From contig NZ_JARHUI010000007.1 of assembly GCF_029222925.1 (NCBI RefSeq), forward strand, positions 81,812 through 145,811: a DNA stretch of 64,000 nucleotides, written 5' to 3'. This document shows, piece by piece, positions 36,863 to 46,508 of this stretch. The position numbers were made by a program, and so were the translations under genes. The notes under the pieces were generated by a model. The model worked only from the letters and a program-made list of their open reading frames with translations, ran no database searches and was not told the origin of the DNA. This DNA is from Algoriphagus sp. CAU 1675 (lineage in GTDB: Bacteria; Bacteroidota; Bacteroidia; Cytophagales; Cyclobacteriaceae). How positions within the stretch are numbered: the stretch's first letter is position 1; every line of letters starts with the position of its first letter.

Positions 36863-39651
36863 TTCAGATGCAAAGTCCCAATCAGTTACCCCCACTTGCA
36901 AAAATCCCGGCCCTCCTTCTGATCATCACGGGAGGGCTTTTTGCTTTTTACTTTCTTTTTTTCAACCCTGTTCCCTATCAGGCCATCCAAGCCGGTTATT
37001 TTCTGGACAGAATTCCTATCCCTTTGGACTTAGCTCATCTTGGTCCACTGGAGTTTCCAATCAGGGTGGACAACTTCTTGGTTTTTCAGGAATTCAAGTC
37101 CCTAGCCCCCGGATTCACCATTCCAGAATCCCTGTTTTTTGGGATTTTAGTATGGCTTGTTGGAGCTGCTACCCTTAGTTTGGTTTCAGAATTCAAAAAA
37201 GGATACTTCATTTTAGCAGGTATTATCTGGATACTCTTATTGACTCTCAGCAACCTGAACGGACTGAATATCGGTGGTCCCAGTTCCAATTTTGCCCTCA
37301 TCATTGCTTTAAGCGGCAGCCTACTTCCGGTCATTTATTTTCATATACGAGCTGGAGTTTACTCCTATCCATTCCGGTTTCTTAGCAACCTTCTGATATC
37401 GGGTGCGGCATTTTATGCCCTGATCCATTATGCAGAAATCCCTTCTCCAGCGCTATTTCTTGCGGAGCACTTGAGTTTGATTGGCTTTGGTATGGCGATT
37501 TGCTGGATATTTTGGTCCGGACATGGATTGATCTCCGGTATTTTTGTCCTGCTTACACGGGCAAACAGAAACCTGAACCTGAGGATTTCCATACAAATCA
37601 GTCTTATTACCCTGGTTTATTTGCTGATTCTGCTAAATAGCCTTTTTGACTTGGTTAGTACCCCTTTGGAATTCCTGCCTGTTTTCAATCCTCTTCTCCT
37701 GCTTTTACCCATAGGAATCTTAGGATGGTTTACTCTGGAAGCGAAAACCAATTCTGTTCCCTCCAACTTGGTGACAGGTCCCATGGCCTTGAAGGTCTTG
37801 TATTTGCTTGGATTTGGAATCAGTCTTTGGATGGTTTGGAAGCTCAAGCTATCGGGAAATCAGGCCGGTGAAGAACTTTTCAAGCATCTTTTGGTATATA
37901 CCCAACTTGGCTTTAGTCTCTTTTTCCTGATCTACCTCCTGATGAATTTTGCTACCCTCATGGATAGTGGCCAGGCAGTTGATAGGATATTGTTTAAACC
38001 TTACAACCTCCCCTATTATCATCAGAGAATCGGAGGCTTGATTGCCATGTTGGTGATGATTGCCTATTCGGAGGGGATCATAGGAGTTCAGGTCAATTCC
38101 TACAGCAACAATATTCTGGGAGATTATTATTACCAAAGTGATCAAAAACTGGAAGCCAGCATTATCTATGAAAACAGCTGGTTTCGCTATAGAAACAATC
38201 CCAAGGCAAAAAACCTGACTGCCCATCTTCTAATACAACTTAACCAGCCAAGTTTAGCCAAGCAGCATTTGGAACAAAGTTTTGCAGAAGCTCCTCAAGT
38301 TGACAATATCCTGCTGCTTGGTGATCGCCTTCTTCTGGAAAACAATATTTTTGAATCCATTTATTATTTGGAACAGGGGCTCAAATGGTTTCCCGGTGAT
38401 CCTCGCCTATTGAGCAATCTCGCCCTGTGTTATGTAAGAACAAATCGGTTCGAAGATGCGCTCTCCCTTTTGGAAGAAAAGTCTGGAAATGAAGCACTTC
38501 AAAGTAACCTTTCCGCACTTCAAGCGAAATTGGGGGTATTGGAAAACAATTCTTACTCTCCAGAGGACCTCATCGGTCAAATCAACGAAGTAGCCAAACA
38601 AAATGCTTTGGGAAATTTACCCGAAAAAGACCTTCTTGAAGCTATCCAGGAAAAATTGGAAAAGGAAAGTTCTCCCAAGGTGATTCAGGCTGCCTGGAGG
38701 AATGTACTTTCCCAAAAAGATTTCTCAGATCCGAATCAGGACTTGGAACTTCTGGAAAGGCTTTGGCAGGAACCCGGCTTTGAGCAATTCATTATGGACC
38801 TTCAGGAAACTGCCGTAATCAGGAGTTTGGGAGCAGGAAGAATCAGTGATGCCATAAAAAACCTAAACGGTCTTGCATTTAGAAACCCGGGAGATGCCGC
38901 CCGCTTCCTGAGTCTTTCCTCCTCCATACTAGCCCAGCAAATGGATTTTGAAAAAGCATCCTTGGAGTTAATGGGAGCTGAAGAAAATGGCTTTCAGAAT
39001 TTTCAGGCCCAACATTTGGTTTGGCTGTATCTTGGCGGAAAAATCGAGAAGGCTGTAGAACTCTCCCTACAATCCGGGGTTCCTCTTCCTTCCTTCCTTT
39101 TGGAAGAATCCGGCAATAACTTCAGGTATCTTCAATTGATTGCAAGTTTCCATGAAAGTATTCCCGATCGCCTTTTTAAAGCTTGGGGAGAATTCCCGTC
39201 TGGAGAATTAAAAACCGATTTGGCTATTCGAATTTTAACATATAAAGCGCATGGTTTGGATGAGTCGGACTTGAGGGAATTAGGCAAGGAAGTAATGGAT
39301 CAAAAAGGATCTCAAGCCGATTTGGGAAAATTCCTTTCCAATCCTGACCTCAAAAATCAGGCTAGCGTCGAGGCTTTTCTAAAGTGGCAAGGCTTGGGTG
39401 AAGAACTTACCGGAAACCCTTATATAGGTCCATTGATTTGGAGTGCTGTGGAGATCAACCCGGACAAACTCAAACAATACGAAATCCTGAATGCGGCCAC
39501 GGAATTCAACCGTGACCCTGTCCTTTGGATTAAAAAGATCAAATTGGCCAGAGAGATAGGATTGAGTAATTATGCCACCGAAGCTTTGGTTCAAATGCAG
39601 GAATGGCTAAGTGATGAAGAGATCCAAAGCTTACAATTGTCTAACTTCTAG
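36859..39651 (+). CDS. Large membrane protein with C-terminal TPR-like repeats
   Basis: 930 residues; ATG 36859 overlaps the gatC stop (a second ATG lies at 36868). The first ~410 residues hold about 12 hydrophobic segments separated by short loops. The rest is helical and Leu/Glu-rich, with TPR-like units at ~420-535 (GDYYYQSDQKLEASIIYENSWF, LSNLALCYVRTNRFEDALSLL) and further repeats to the end. No catalytic motif was found. The gene is coupled to gatC by overlap. A role in membrane assembly or envelope stress is only a guess. Confidence 0.65.
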   Translation: MIQMQSPNQLPPLAKIPALLLIITGGLFAFYFLFFNPVPYQAIQAGYFLDRIPIPLDLAHLGPLEFPIRVDNFLVFQEFKSLAPGFTIPESLFFGILVWLVGAATLSLVSEFKKGYFILAGIIWILLLTLSNLNGLNIGGPSSNFALIIALSGSLLPVIYFHIRAGVYSYPFRFLSNLLISGAAFYALIHYAEIPSPALFLAEHLSLIGFGMAICWIFWSGHGLISGIFVLLTRANRNLNLRISIQISLITLVYLLILLNSLFDLVSTPLEFLPVFNPLLLLLPIGILGWFTLEAKTNSVPSNLVTGPMALKVLYLLGFGISLWMVWKLKLSGNQAGEELFKHLLVYTQLGFSLFFLIYLLMNFATLMDSGQAVDRILFKPYNLPYYHQRIGGLIAMLVMIAYSEGIIGVQVNSYSNNILGDYYYQSDQKLEASIIYENSWFRYRNNPKAKNLTAHLLIQLNQPSLAKQHLEQSFAEAPQVDNILLLGDRLLLENNIFESIYYLEQGLKWFPGDPRLLSNLALCYVRTNRFEDALSLLEEKSGNEALQSNLSALQAKLGVLENNSYSPEDLIGQINEVAKQNALGNLPEKDLLEAIQEKLEKESSPKVIQAAWRNVLSQKDFSDPNQDLELLERLWQEPGFEQFIMDLQETAVIRSLGAGRISDAIKNLNGLAFRNPGDAARFLSLSSSILAQQMDFEKASLELMGAEENGFQNFQAQHLVWLYLGGKIEKAVELSLQSGVPLPSFLLEESGNNFRYLQLIASFHESIPDRLFKAWGEFPSGELKTDLAIRILTYKAHGLDESDLRELGKEVMDQKGSQADLGKFLSNPDLKNQASVEAFLKWQGLGEELTGNPYIGPLIWSAVEINPDKLKQYEILNAATEFNRDPVLWIKKIKLAREIGLSNYATEALVQMQEWLSDEEIQSLQLSNF

Positions 39652-39727
39652 ATCGCATTAACGTATTTTCAATCAATAGATTCTATTTTTATTGAGCTAT
39701 ACTTTACCTTAAGGAAAATTTTCAACC

Positions 39728-40444
39728 ATGAGCAGAGTAATTGAAACCCACGAGATCAACAGAACCTATAAAATGGGCTCGGAAATCATCCAGGCCCTCA
39801 AATCCATTTCCATCAATGTTGACCGGGGAGAGTATGTGGCTTTTATGGGACCATCCGGTTCCGGAAAATCCACTCTCATGAATATCATCGGTTGCCTGGA
39901 CACACCGACTTCAGGAACCTATATTCTCAACAACAAGGATGTGTCTGACATGACTGAAAATGAACTGGCAGAAATCCGAAACAAAGAAATTGGCTTTGTA
40001 TTCCAGACCTTCAACCTGCTACCACGGGCTAGCTGTCTGGAAAATGTGGCCCTTCCCTTGGTGTATGCGGGATTTAGTAAATCTGAGCGGGAAGAAATGG
40101 CTTTCGAGGCTTTAAAAAACGTAGGTCTTGAAGAAAGAACCAAACACCGTCCCAATGAGCTTTCCGGTGGACAGCGACAGCGTGTTGCAATTGCACGGGC
40201 TTTGGTCAACAACCCCAGTATCATTCTGGCTGATGAACCTACTGGAAACCTGGATTCCAAAACCTCCTATGATATAATGGAGCTTTTCCATGAACTCCAT
40301 TCCAAAGGAAATACCATCATCATGGTAACCCACGAGGATGATATAGCCCACTATGCACATAGAATCGTGAGATTAAGAGACGGCTTGGTAGAATCAGACA
40401 CCCTCAACCCCAATCCTACCAGAGGAGTGGCAATGCATGCGTAG
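39728..40444 (+). CDS. ABC transporter ATP-binding protein (LolD/MacB-like)
   Basis: 238 residues. Walker A is GPSGSGKST, the signature [15 protein letters not shown] and Walker [13 protein letters not shown], all complete. The Q-loop [11 protein letters not shown] and switch His in VTHEDD are present. The sequence fits the LolD/MacB branch, whose ATPases couple to FtsX-like permeases for lipoprotein release or export. No permease gene is next to it, so its membrane partner must lie elsewhere. Confidence 0.9.
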   Translation: MSRVIETHEINRTYKMGSEIIQALKSISINVDRGEYVAFMGPSGSGKSTLMNIIGCLDTPTSGTYILNNKDVSDMTENELAEIRNKEIGFVFQTFNLLPRASCLENVALPLVYAGFSKSEREEMAFEALKNVGLEERTKHRPNELSGGQRQRVAIARALVNNPSIILADEPTGNLDSKTSYDIMELFHELHSKGNTIIMVTHEDDIAHYAHRIVRLRDGLVESDTLNPNPTRGVAMHA

Positions 40445-40472
40445 CAACACCTGATTTATTGAAATAGATTCT

Positions 40473-40480
40473 TATTTTTG
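40473..40480 (+). promoter_or_regulatory. Promoter -7 box of the adenosyltransferase gene
   Basis: TATTTTTG fits the Bacteroidota -7 consensus TAnnTTTG exactly, 25 bases before the start codon. No good -33 box was seen. Confidence 0.4.
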
Positions 40481-40504
40481 CAGGAAAATCAGAAGGGCTT
40501 AGGC

Positions 40505-41053
40505 ATGAAAATCTATACCAAAACAGGAGATCAGGGAATCACATCTTTATTAGGAGGTGTGCGTGTTCCCAAATCCGACCTGAGGATTGAGGCTTATGGC
40601 ACGGTAGATGAACTAAACTCCTATATAGGACTACTCAGAGATCAAGAAGTCAACCAAAAAAGGACTGATTTTCTAAAGGAAATCCAGGATAGGCTTTTCA
40701 CCATAGGTGCTGATTTGGCAACTGCTCCCGGAAAGGAAAAGGTGAAAAAACCGGATCTCTATGTAAAAGACGTGGAAAAGCTGGAGCAAGAGATGGATCA
40801 AATGGAAAGCGAACTGCCGGCATTGACCTCCTTTATTCTTCCCGGCGGCCATCAATCTGTTTCCTTTTGTCATTTGGCCAGAACAGTTTGCAGGAGAACC
40901 GAACGGATCGTGGTGGAGCTGGCGTCCTATGAACAAGTAAATGAATTAGTCATTCAATATCTCAATCGCCTCTCAGATTACCTTTTTGTCCTTGGAAGAA
41001 AAATGGCCCAGGAACTAGAGGTAGAGGAAGTAACCTGGAAAGCCAGGACTTGA
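40505..41053 (+). CDS. Cob(I)alamin adenosyltransferase (PduO type)
   Basis: 182 residues from ATG 40505 (MKIYTKTGDQGITSLLGGVR); the upstream in-frame start adds only nine poor residues. The ATP-binding N-terminus TKTGDQGITSLLGG, RIEAYGTVDELNSYIGLLRD, the SFILPGGHQSVSFCHLARTVCRRTERIVV helix and the LNRLSDYLFVLGR block are all diagnostic. It adenosylates cob(I)alamin, making coenzyme B12 for radical enzymes. No cobalamin riboswitch was recognised upstream. Confidence 0.93.
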   Translation: MKIYTKTGDQGITSLLGGVRVPKSDLRIEAYGTVDELNSYIGLLRDQEVNQKRTDFLKEIQDRLFTIGADLATAPGKEKVKKPDLYVKDVEKLEQEMDQMESELPALTSFILPGGHQSVSFCHLARTVCRRTERIVVELASYEQVNELVIQYLNRLSDYLFVLGRKMAQELEVEEVTWKART

Positions 41054-41114
41054 TTTAAAAAAACCTGTCATCTCAATACTCAAACCTATCGGCACCACCG
41101 AAAATTATTAAAGC

Positions 41115-42182
41115 ATGAAGACTTCTTTAGCATTTCCGATACGTAAAACTCAGCATTCCCATTTAGCCGGCACCGACTTTTCCAATTTGGTTTTCGGAAA
41201 GACCATCTCTGACCACATGTTTGTGGCAGACTATAGAAACGGAGAATGGAGTGATCTTCGAATTGAGCCCTATGCTCCCATGCAACTCAATCCTTCCAAT
41301 GCTGCTCTACATTATGGGCAGTCTATTTTTGAGGGTATGAAGGCTTATAAAAATGAGGAAGGGGAAATTCTGGTGTTCAGGGCAGATGCCAACTGGAGTA
41401 GAATGAATGAGTCTGCTGAGAGAATGTGCATGCCTTATCTTCCGAAGGAAATTTTTATGGAGGGAATGACACAGCTCTTGGATCTGGATAGAGATTGGGT
41501 GCCTTCAGCCAAAGGCTCTTCACTTTATATCCGCCCCTTCATGTTTGCTATGGATGATTACATCGGTGTAAAGCCATCAGACACCTATAGATTTATCATT
41601 TTCACCTGCCCTGTAGGAAACTATTATTCCAAACCGGTAAGTGTAAAGGTGGAAACAAAATTCACCAGAGCCACTGAAGGAGGTACTGGAGCTGCAAAAA
41701 CTGCCGGTAACTATGCTGCTTCCCTTTACCCAGCCCTACAGGCCCAAAAAGCGGGCTATGACCAATTGCTTTGGACGGATGGAAAAACCCACTCCAAAAT
41801 CGAGGAGAGTGGCACCATGAACGTGATGTTCAAAATCAACGGGACTTTATTGACTGCTCCTGTCAACGGAGGTACCATCCTAAAAGGAATTACAAGGGAT
41901 TCTGTGATCCAATTGGCCAAGGATTGGAATCAGCCTCTCGAAGAACGTTTTGTAACGGTTTCAGAATTGAAGGAAGCCCTGGAAAACGGAAGCCTGGAAG
42001 AAGCATTTGGAACAGGGACTGCAGCAACCATTGCTCATATCCGTCTGATCAATATTGATGGTAAGGATTATGAATTACCCGGTAAAACAAGTGATGCATT
42101 CTCCTACCGGGTTTTGGATGCCCTTGATGGCATCAAGTATGGATCCATTGCTGATCCCCATGAATGGATCATAAAAATTTGA
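41115..42182 (+). CDS. ilvE: Branched-chain amino-acid aminotransferase
   Basis: 355 residues. The PLP Lys is Lys195 in GGTGAAKTAGNYAASLYP. LHYGQSIFEGMKAY, SLYIRPFMFAMDDYIGV and ESGTMNVMFKING are family landmarks. The fold type IV enzyme transfers the amino group between Leu, Ile or Val and 2-oxoglutarate. A good terminator follows. It is a single gene, downstream of the adenosyltransferase by 61 bases. Confidence 0.93.
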   Translation: MKTSLAFPIRKTQHSHLAGTDFSNLVFGKTISDHMFVADYRNGEWSDLRIEPYAPMQLNPSNAALHYGQSIFEGMKAYKNEEGEILVFRADANWSRMNESAERMCMPYLPKEIFMEGMTQLLDLDRDWVPSAKGSSLYIRPFMFAMDDYIGVKPSDTYRFIIFTCPVGNYYSKPVSVKVETKFTRATEGGTGAAKTAGNYAASLYPALQAQKAGYDQLLWTDGKTHSKIEESGTMNVMFKINGTLLTAPVNGGTILKGITRDSVIQLAKDWNQPLEERFVTVSELKEALENGSLEEAFGTGTAATIAHIRLINIDGKDYELPGKTSDAFSYRVLDALDGIKYGSIADPHEWIIKI

Positions 42183-42202
42183 AATAGAAATTTTCTATAA
42201 AC

Positions 42203-42238
42203 AAAAGAAGCTGCTCTCCAAGGGCAGCTTCTTTTATT
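42203..42238 (+). terminator. Terminator after the aminotransferase gene
   Basis: Twelve-base arms AAAAGAAGCTGC and GCAGCTTCTTTT with a 9-base loop and a following T-rich stretch. Confidence 0.85.
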
Positions 42239-42266
42239 TAGAGTCAATAGTACCAAAATACGTTCA

Positions 42267-42299
42267 AGACCTGTCAGGTTTTGAAAACCTGACAGGTCT
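42267..42299. repeat. 33-bp perfect palindromic element
   Basis: Arms of 16 bases (AGACCTGTCAGGTTTT and its exact complement) around a single base. It sits between the aminotransferase terminator and the kdsB 3' end, outside any gene. Similar CTGTCAGGTTTT palindromes occur scattered in Bacteroidota genomes, so it is probably a dispersed REP-like element. Confidence 0.7.
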
Positions 42300-42373
42300 C
42301 TTCAACTTTCATGGCTGAGCGTGAATTTACCCAATTCATTAATTTTTCAAGAAACCCAGTTTTGAAATTCTGA

Positions 42374-43099
42374 TCAAATGGTTTTCCTCAAATATTCCCG
42401 GGCAATTTCCAAATCCTCCTTGGTATCTATGGCAATGGACTGGTAAAGGGATTCTACCATTCTGATTTTAATTCCGTGTTCCAACAGGCGAAGTTGCTCC
42501 AGCATTTCCAGCTGTTCCAAATTGCCCTTAGGCCAGGAAGTAAAGGATTGGAGCATTTCCCTTCTATAGCCATAAATCCCTATATGTCTTTTATACGTCA
42601 ATCCCGGAATATTCTCCCGATTGTAGGGAATAGGCGAGCGGGAAAAATAAAGTGCATCGGAATGCTGGTCCAATACTACTTTGACCGCATTGGGGTTAGC
42701 TGCTTCTCCCTCCGAAATGGTAGCGTAAAGAGAAGCCACCTGAACTGATTTATCCTCAAAGACATTCACCAAATCCCTTAAGGATTTTGCATCCTGAAAG
42801 GGCTCATCCCCCTGAACATTGACCACCAAGTCAGCCTCCACTTCAGTGAGCGTTTCGGCAATTCTATCTGAACCACTCTCGTGAGACTTTTTACTGAAAA
42901 ACACCTTCCCTCCTATGGCTTCAATCTGTTTTTGGATCTCCTCATGATCAGTCACTACCCAGACCTCATCAAAAACTCCTGTTTGCTTCGTACTTAAATA
43001 AGTCCGCTGAATTACCGATTTACCTTCCAGATCCTGGATCAGTTTGGCCGGTAATCGGGTGGAAGCATATCGTGCAGGAATGAGGGCAGCTACTTTCAT
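42374..43099 (-). CDS. kdsB: 3-deoxy-manno-octulosonate cytidylyltransferase
   Basis: 241 residues. The CTP-binding N-terminus is ALIPARYASTRLPAKLI, and FSKKSHESGSDRIAETL and LVVNVQGDEPF are diagnostic. HIGIYGYRREMLQSF and IDTKEDLEIAREYL close the pattern. The enzyme makes CMP-Kdo for lipopolysaccharide inner core synthesis. It is on the same strand as the exopolysaccharide genes but separated from them by 100 bases. Confidence 0.95.
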   Translation of the reverse strand: MKVAALIPARYASTRLPAKLIQDLEGKSVIQRTYLSTKQTGVFDEVWVVTDHEEIQKQIEAIGGKVFFSKKSHESGSDRIAETLTEVEADLVVNVQGDEPFQDAKSLRDLVNVFEDKSVQVASLYATISEGEAANPNAVKVVLDQHSDALYFSRSPIPYNRENIPGLTYKRHIGIYGYRREMLQSFTSWPKGNLEQLEMLEQLRLLEHGIKIRMVESLYQSIAIDTKEDLEIAREYLRKTI

Positions 43100-43199
43100 G
43101 AATGGGCTATACTTAGGGGAATAAAGGTACGGAAAGTGAATTCATTCGATTAAAAAAATGGACTACTAATCCATTAAATTAAAGGGTATAAGCAATCTG

Positions 43200-45656
43200 T
43201 TACACTCTGAATTTACTTAACAACCTAGAAAGCCAGGAAGAGGTAGGACTCTTGCTGTTATCTTGATCATAATAGGCTCCTGTATATTCATTTTTCCGCA
43301 TATAGGAATAATTGTAACCATATCCGTAATTATATCCTCCAAAGTCATATACATCCATTCCTGCTTTCAAACCATTGAAGACCGCATAAATATTATCAAT
43401 CTGATCATTTGCATACAGATCATTGACCATCATCAGGTAACGTTTATGGGTATAATCTTGTCTAACTATATACAAGTTGACATCAGAAAATCTCAATAGG
43501 TCCATGGTTTCGGAAACCAATCCAATTGGAGGGGTATCCATTACCACCACATCAAATTCCTCCTCCAAAGAGCTTAAGAAATCGTTCATTTTATCCTTAA
43601 GCAGCAATTCAGCAGGATTCGGGGGAATAGGGCCTGAAGGAACCACATAAAGATTTTCATAGGGAGTTTGAACGATAATCTCCTCCCGGCTCGCTTTATC
43701 TACCAAATAATTGGAAAGTCCTGTTTGATTTGAAACCCCCAGGTATTCTGAGATTTTTGGACGTCTCAAATCCAAGCCTACGATCAAGGTCTTCTTCCCG
43801 CTCAGCGCAATGGCTGAGGCTAAATTGATACTTACAAAGGTTTTTCCTTCACCGGAAACTGATGAAGTCACAAGTATTTTCTTGCACTTTTTATCACTGG
43901 CAATGTAAAACAAAGCGGACCTTAGAGAGCGGAAGGACTCTGAAACCATGGACTTTGGAAACTCCTGAACCAAGAGGTTGGTATCCTTTGTACTGTGACC
44001 AATTGTTCCCAGCAGGGGAATTCTCAAGACATTCTTAAGCTGGATTTGGTCTACAATTTTATTGTTGAGGTAATGATATAGCAATAAAATACTGAGGGGG
44101 ATGATTAATCCCAGGCCAAAAGCAAGACCATAGTTTTGGGATTTTTTTGGAAAAATAAGACTTCCTCTACGAGCATAATCCAGAACTGAATTATCGGAAA
44201 TATTGGAAGCTCTGGCGATACCTGCTTCCGCTCTCTTTTCCAATAAGTAGTTGTATAAGTTTTCTCTAAGTTTAAATTCCCGATTTAAACCCATAAAAAC
44301 CGATTCGGCTTGGGGAAGTTTAGAAAACTCCTTTCCTTCATCGGAAAGCTTGGCTAGGGCCTGAGCCTTTCGTTCTTTGGTGTTTTCTACCAGATTGTGG
44401 ATATTTTCAAAAATATTCTCCCTAACCCGTGAAATCTGGGCATCCATCTCCTTAACCTTGGGATGATTTTCGTTGACGCTTGTAAGCAGTCCCCTTCTTT
44501 CCAAAGAAAGAGAAATCAGAGATCCCACCAGGGAATTTAGGGAGCCATCGGCTATTCCGACTAAGGAAGGAGCCAGTATCTCAGAATAATCCCTCCCTTT
44601 TTCATTCAGGTAGTGCTGTAAGGATTGATAATAAGTGAGTTCGAAGTCAATAGCCTGAATCTGTTCTTCCAAGTCTTGCATATTGCTCAAAACTCCCCCA
44701 AACTCCGAATTCACATCCATCAACTGGTTTTGAACCTTGAAATTCAACATTCTCCGCTCCACGGCCTTCAAGGAGTCTTCCACTACCATCAGTTGATCCT
44801 GAAGGAAGTTGAGGGTATTCTCTGTCATTTGGTTTTTCACCTTAAGGCTATACCCTATGTAGGAATCCATCAAGGCATTGACATAATCTCTTCCTTTTTC
44901 AACTACTTTAGTGACCATGGAAACCTGCAGCACGGTACCGTAGCTGTTGATGGGACGCACTGAAATTGCCTTGGAATAAGAGTCGATCACATTCATTGGG
45001 TTATGGATCACGAATGACATTCTATCCCCTACCTTCAGATGCTTTTGTTTATGGATTTTAAACTGGCTTTTTTCAGAACTGATCAGCTCTCCAAAACGGA
45101 AGGGCCTATTTAATACGGCTTCATCTACAGGTCCATCTGCCTTTGCATTCAGGAAGTCAAAAAAACCGGATTCCTTTTTTGAAAGGATAAATTCATCTTC
45201 ACTCAACATGGTGAAAGTGATCTCTCCCATTTCCATTGTAGGGAAATTAGGGTCAACCTCCACAAAAATCGGAGACTGGTCATACATCTCCACCTCTTTG
45301 ATATTGGTGGAAGCATAATAGGTCACATTGAAATGGAGCTTTTTTAAGGCTTCCTCTGCCAAATTCTTGGAGGTAAGCAGCAAAATGTCATTTTCCAGAT
45401 TGTAGGCCCCGGAGAAAATATTGGAACGGTCCAAAATTTTCATTTCCGGACTGGAATTTTGTTTGATCAGGATACTGCCCTGAACCTCATATTCCTCAAC
45501 TGAATACCGGTGAAAAAGAAAAGTAACAATCAAACCCAAAAACACGCAAGTCACATACAAGGGCCAATACCTCGCATACTTGATGAGGTAATACTTGATG
45601 TTAATGGGTTTTACATCCTCCTCAAACTTGGAAATGTCTACTTTTCCGTCAATCAT
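43200..45656 (-). CDS. Wzc-like polysaccharide co-polymerase and tyrosine autokinase
   Basis: 818 residues with two transmembrane segments bracketing a Wzz domain. TM1 is near 27-50 and TM2 near 510-530. A long coiled coil lies in the periplasmic part (LNFLQDQLMVVEDSLKAVERR). The cytoplasmic BY-kinase domain has Walker A SSVSGEGKTFVSINLA near residue 600, Walker A' VGLDLRRP and Walker B VVMDTPPIG. The C-terminus is Tyr-rich (FGGYNYGYGYNYSYMRKNEY), the substrate of autophosphorylation. Its upstream neighbour is Wza-like, overlapping by 4 bases. Together they make the export and chain-length machinery. Confidence 0.93.
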   Translation of the reverse strand: MIDGKVDISKFEEDVKPINIKYYLIKYARYWPLYVTCVFLGLIVTFLFHRYSVEEYEVQGSILIKQNSSPEMKILDRSNIFSGAYNLENDILLLTSKNLAEEALKKLHFNVTYYASTNIKEVEMYDQSPIFVEVDPNFPTMEMGEITFTMLSEDEFILSKKESGFFDFLNAKADGPVDEAVLNRPFRFGELISSEKSQFKIHKQKHLKVGDRMSFVIHNPMNVIDSYSKAISVRPINSYGTVLQVSMVTKVVEKGRDYVNALMDSYIGYSLKVKNQMTENTLNFLQDQLMVVEDSLKAVERRMLNFKVQNQLMDVNSEFGGVLSNMQDLEEQIQAIDFELTYYQSLQHYLNEKGRDYSEILAPSLVGIADGSLNSLVGSLISLSLERRGLLTSVNENHPKVKEMDAQISRVRENIFENIHNLVENTKERKAQALAKLSDEGKEFSKLPQAESVFMGLNREFKLRENLYNYLLEKRAEAGIARASNISDNSVLDYARRGSLIFPKKSQNYGLAFGLGLIIPLSILLLYHYLNNKIVDQIQLKNVLRIPLLGTIGHSTKDTNLLVQEFPKSMVSESFRSLRSALFYIASDKKCKKILVTSSVSGEGKTFVSINLASAIALSGKKTLIVGLDLRRPKISEYLGVSNQTGLSNYLVDKASREEIIVQTPYENLYVVPSGPIPPNPAELLLKDKMNDFLSSLEEEFDVVVMDTPPIGLVSETMDLLRFSDVNLYIVRQDYTHKRYLMMVNDLYANDQIDNIYAVFNGLKAGMDVYDFGGYNYGYGYNYSYMRKNEYTGAYYDQDNSKSPTSSWLSRLLSKFRV

Positions 45657-46465
45657 ATGGAATTACTCAACAAGGCAATCAACAATAGAATAGATGAAGT
45701 TACTGAAATAATCAAACCCAGGGAAGAAGATAGATTATCCGCACTTCCAAGCTGCCGAATGTTCATTGGCTGCAGGTATAATATATCGTTAGGCTGTATA
45801 AAAAAATAAGGTGAGGCCAATAAAGCGCGGTCATTGAGGTTGATCTGATGAATTTTGCTGCCACCATCGTATTGCCTGATGATAAACAATTTGTTCTTCT
45901 TGGCCAGAATATTAGACTCACCGGCAACTGCCAATGCATCGAAAATCGTAGCCCGGTTCTTCAAAATTACCTGAGCCCCGGACCTACTAAATTCTCCCAA
46001 TGCGGTGAATCGAATGCCTCCAATTCTCAATTTCACAAAAACCTTTTCCTTAAAATAGACATTGATGGATTCCTGGACTTTTTGCTGTGCTTCCTCTTCG
46101 GTCAAGCCACCAATCTTGATTTTACCCAATTGGGGAAGCTCTACATACCCTTCCTGATCAATAGAATAGCCTGTAAAATAAAAAAGGTCGTTCACTCCGC
46201 CTCCACCCCCGCCTGTGCGCATGCTTCGGCTACCCTGAAACTCAAAAGGCTTGATCAGCTCATCATTGGAAGAAGCAAAGTCTATATCCACAATGTCAAA
46301 GGGCTGCAAAACATATTTGTAGTCTACGGTCGCGTAAGGAATAAATTCATCCAAACCTATCTCAGGATTTCCCGGAATATTTTGGAGATAATTGATTCTC
46401 TTGTTACTGATACAGGAACTCAGCAAGCCGAAAACAATGAGAATTATCGCAATTGGTCTATTCAT
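45653..46465 (-). CDS. Wza-like polysaccharide export lipoprotein
   Basis: 270 residues. The lipobox is LLSSC, followed by ISNKRINYLQNIPGNPEIG. The Poly_export domain (YVLQPFDIVDIDFASSNDE) and a SLBB-type domain (IRFTALGEFSRSGAQVILKNRATIFDALAVAGE) are present. A C-terminal hydrophobic helix ends the protein, as in Wza. A Gly-rich loop (RTGGGGGGVNDL) is unusual. It forms the outer-membrane part of the export channel. Its 3' end overlaps the Wzc start by 4 bases. Confidence 0.9.
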   Translation of the reverse strand: MNRPIAIILIVFGLLSSCISNKRINYLQNIPGNPEIGLDEFIPYATVDYKYVLQPFDIVDIDFASSNDELIKPFEFQGSRSMRTGGGGGGVNDLFYFTGYSIDQEGYVELPQLGKIKIGGLTEEEAQQKVQESINVYFKEKVFVKLRIGGIRFTALGEFSRSGAQVILKNRATIFDALAVAGESNILAKKNKLFIIRQYDGGSKIHQINLNDRALLASPYFFIQPNDILYLQPMNIRQLGSADNLSSSLGLIISVTSSILLLIALLSNSI

Positions 46466-46508
46466 TCGCTCAAAATCTTTTTAATGCTCTTAAGTCTTGA
46501 TATTATCA

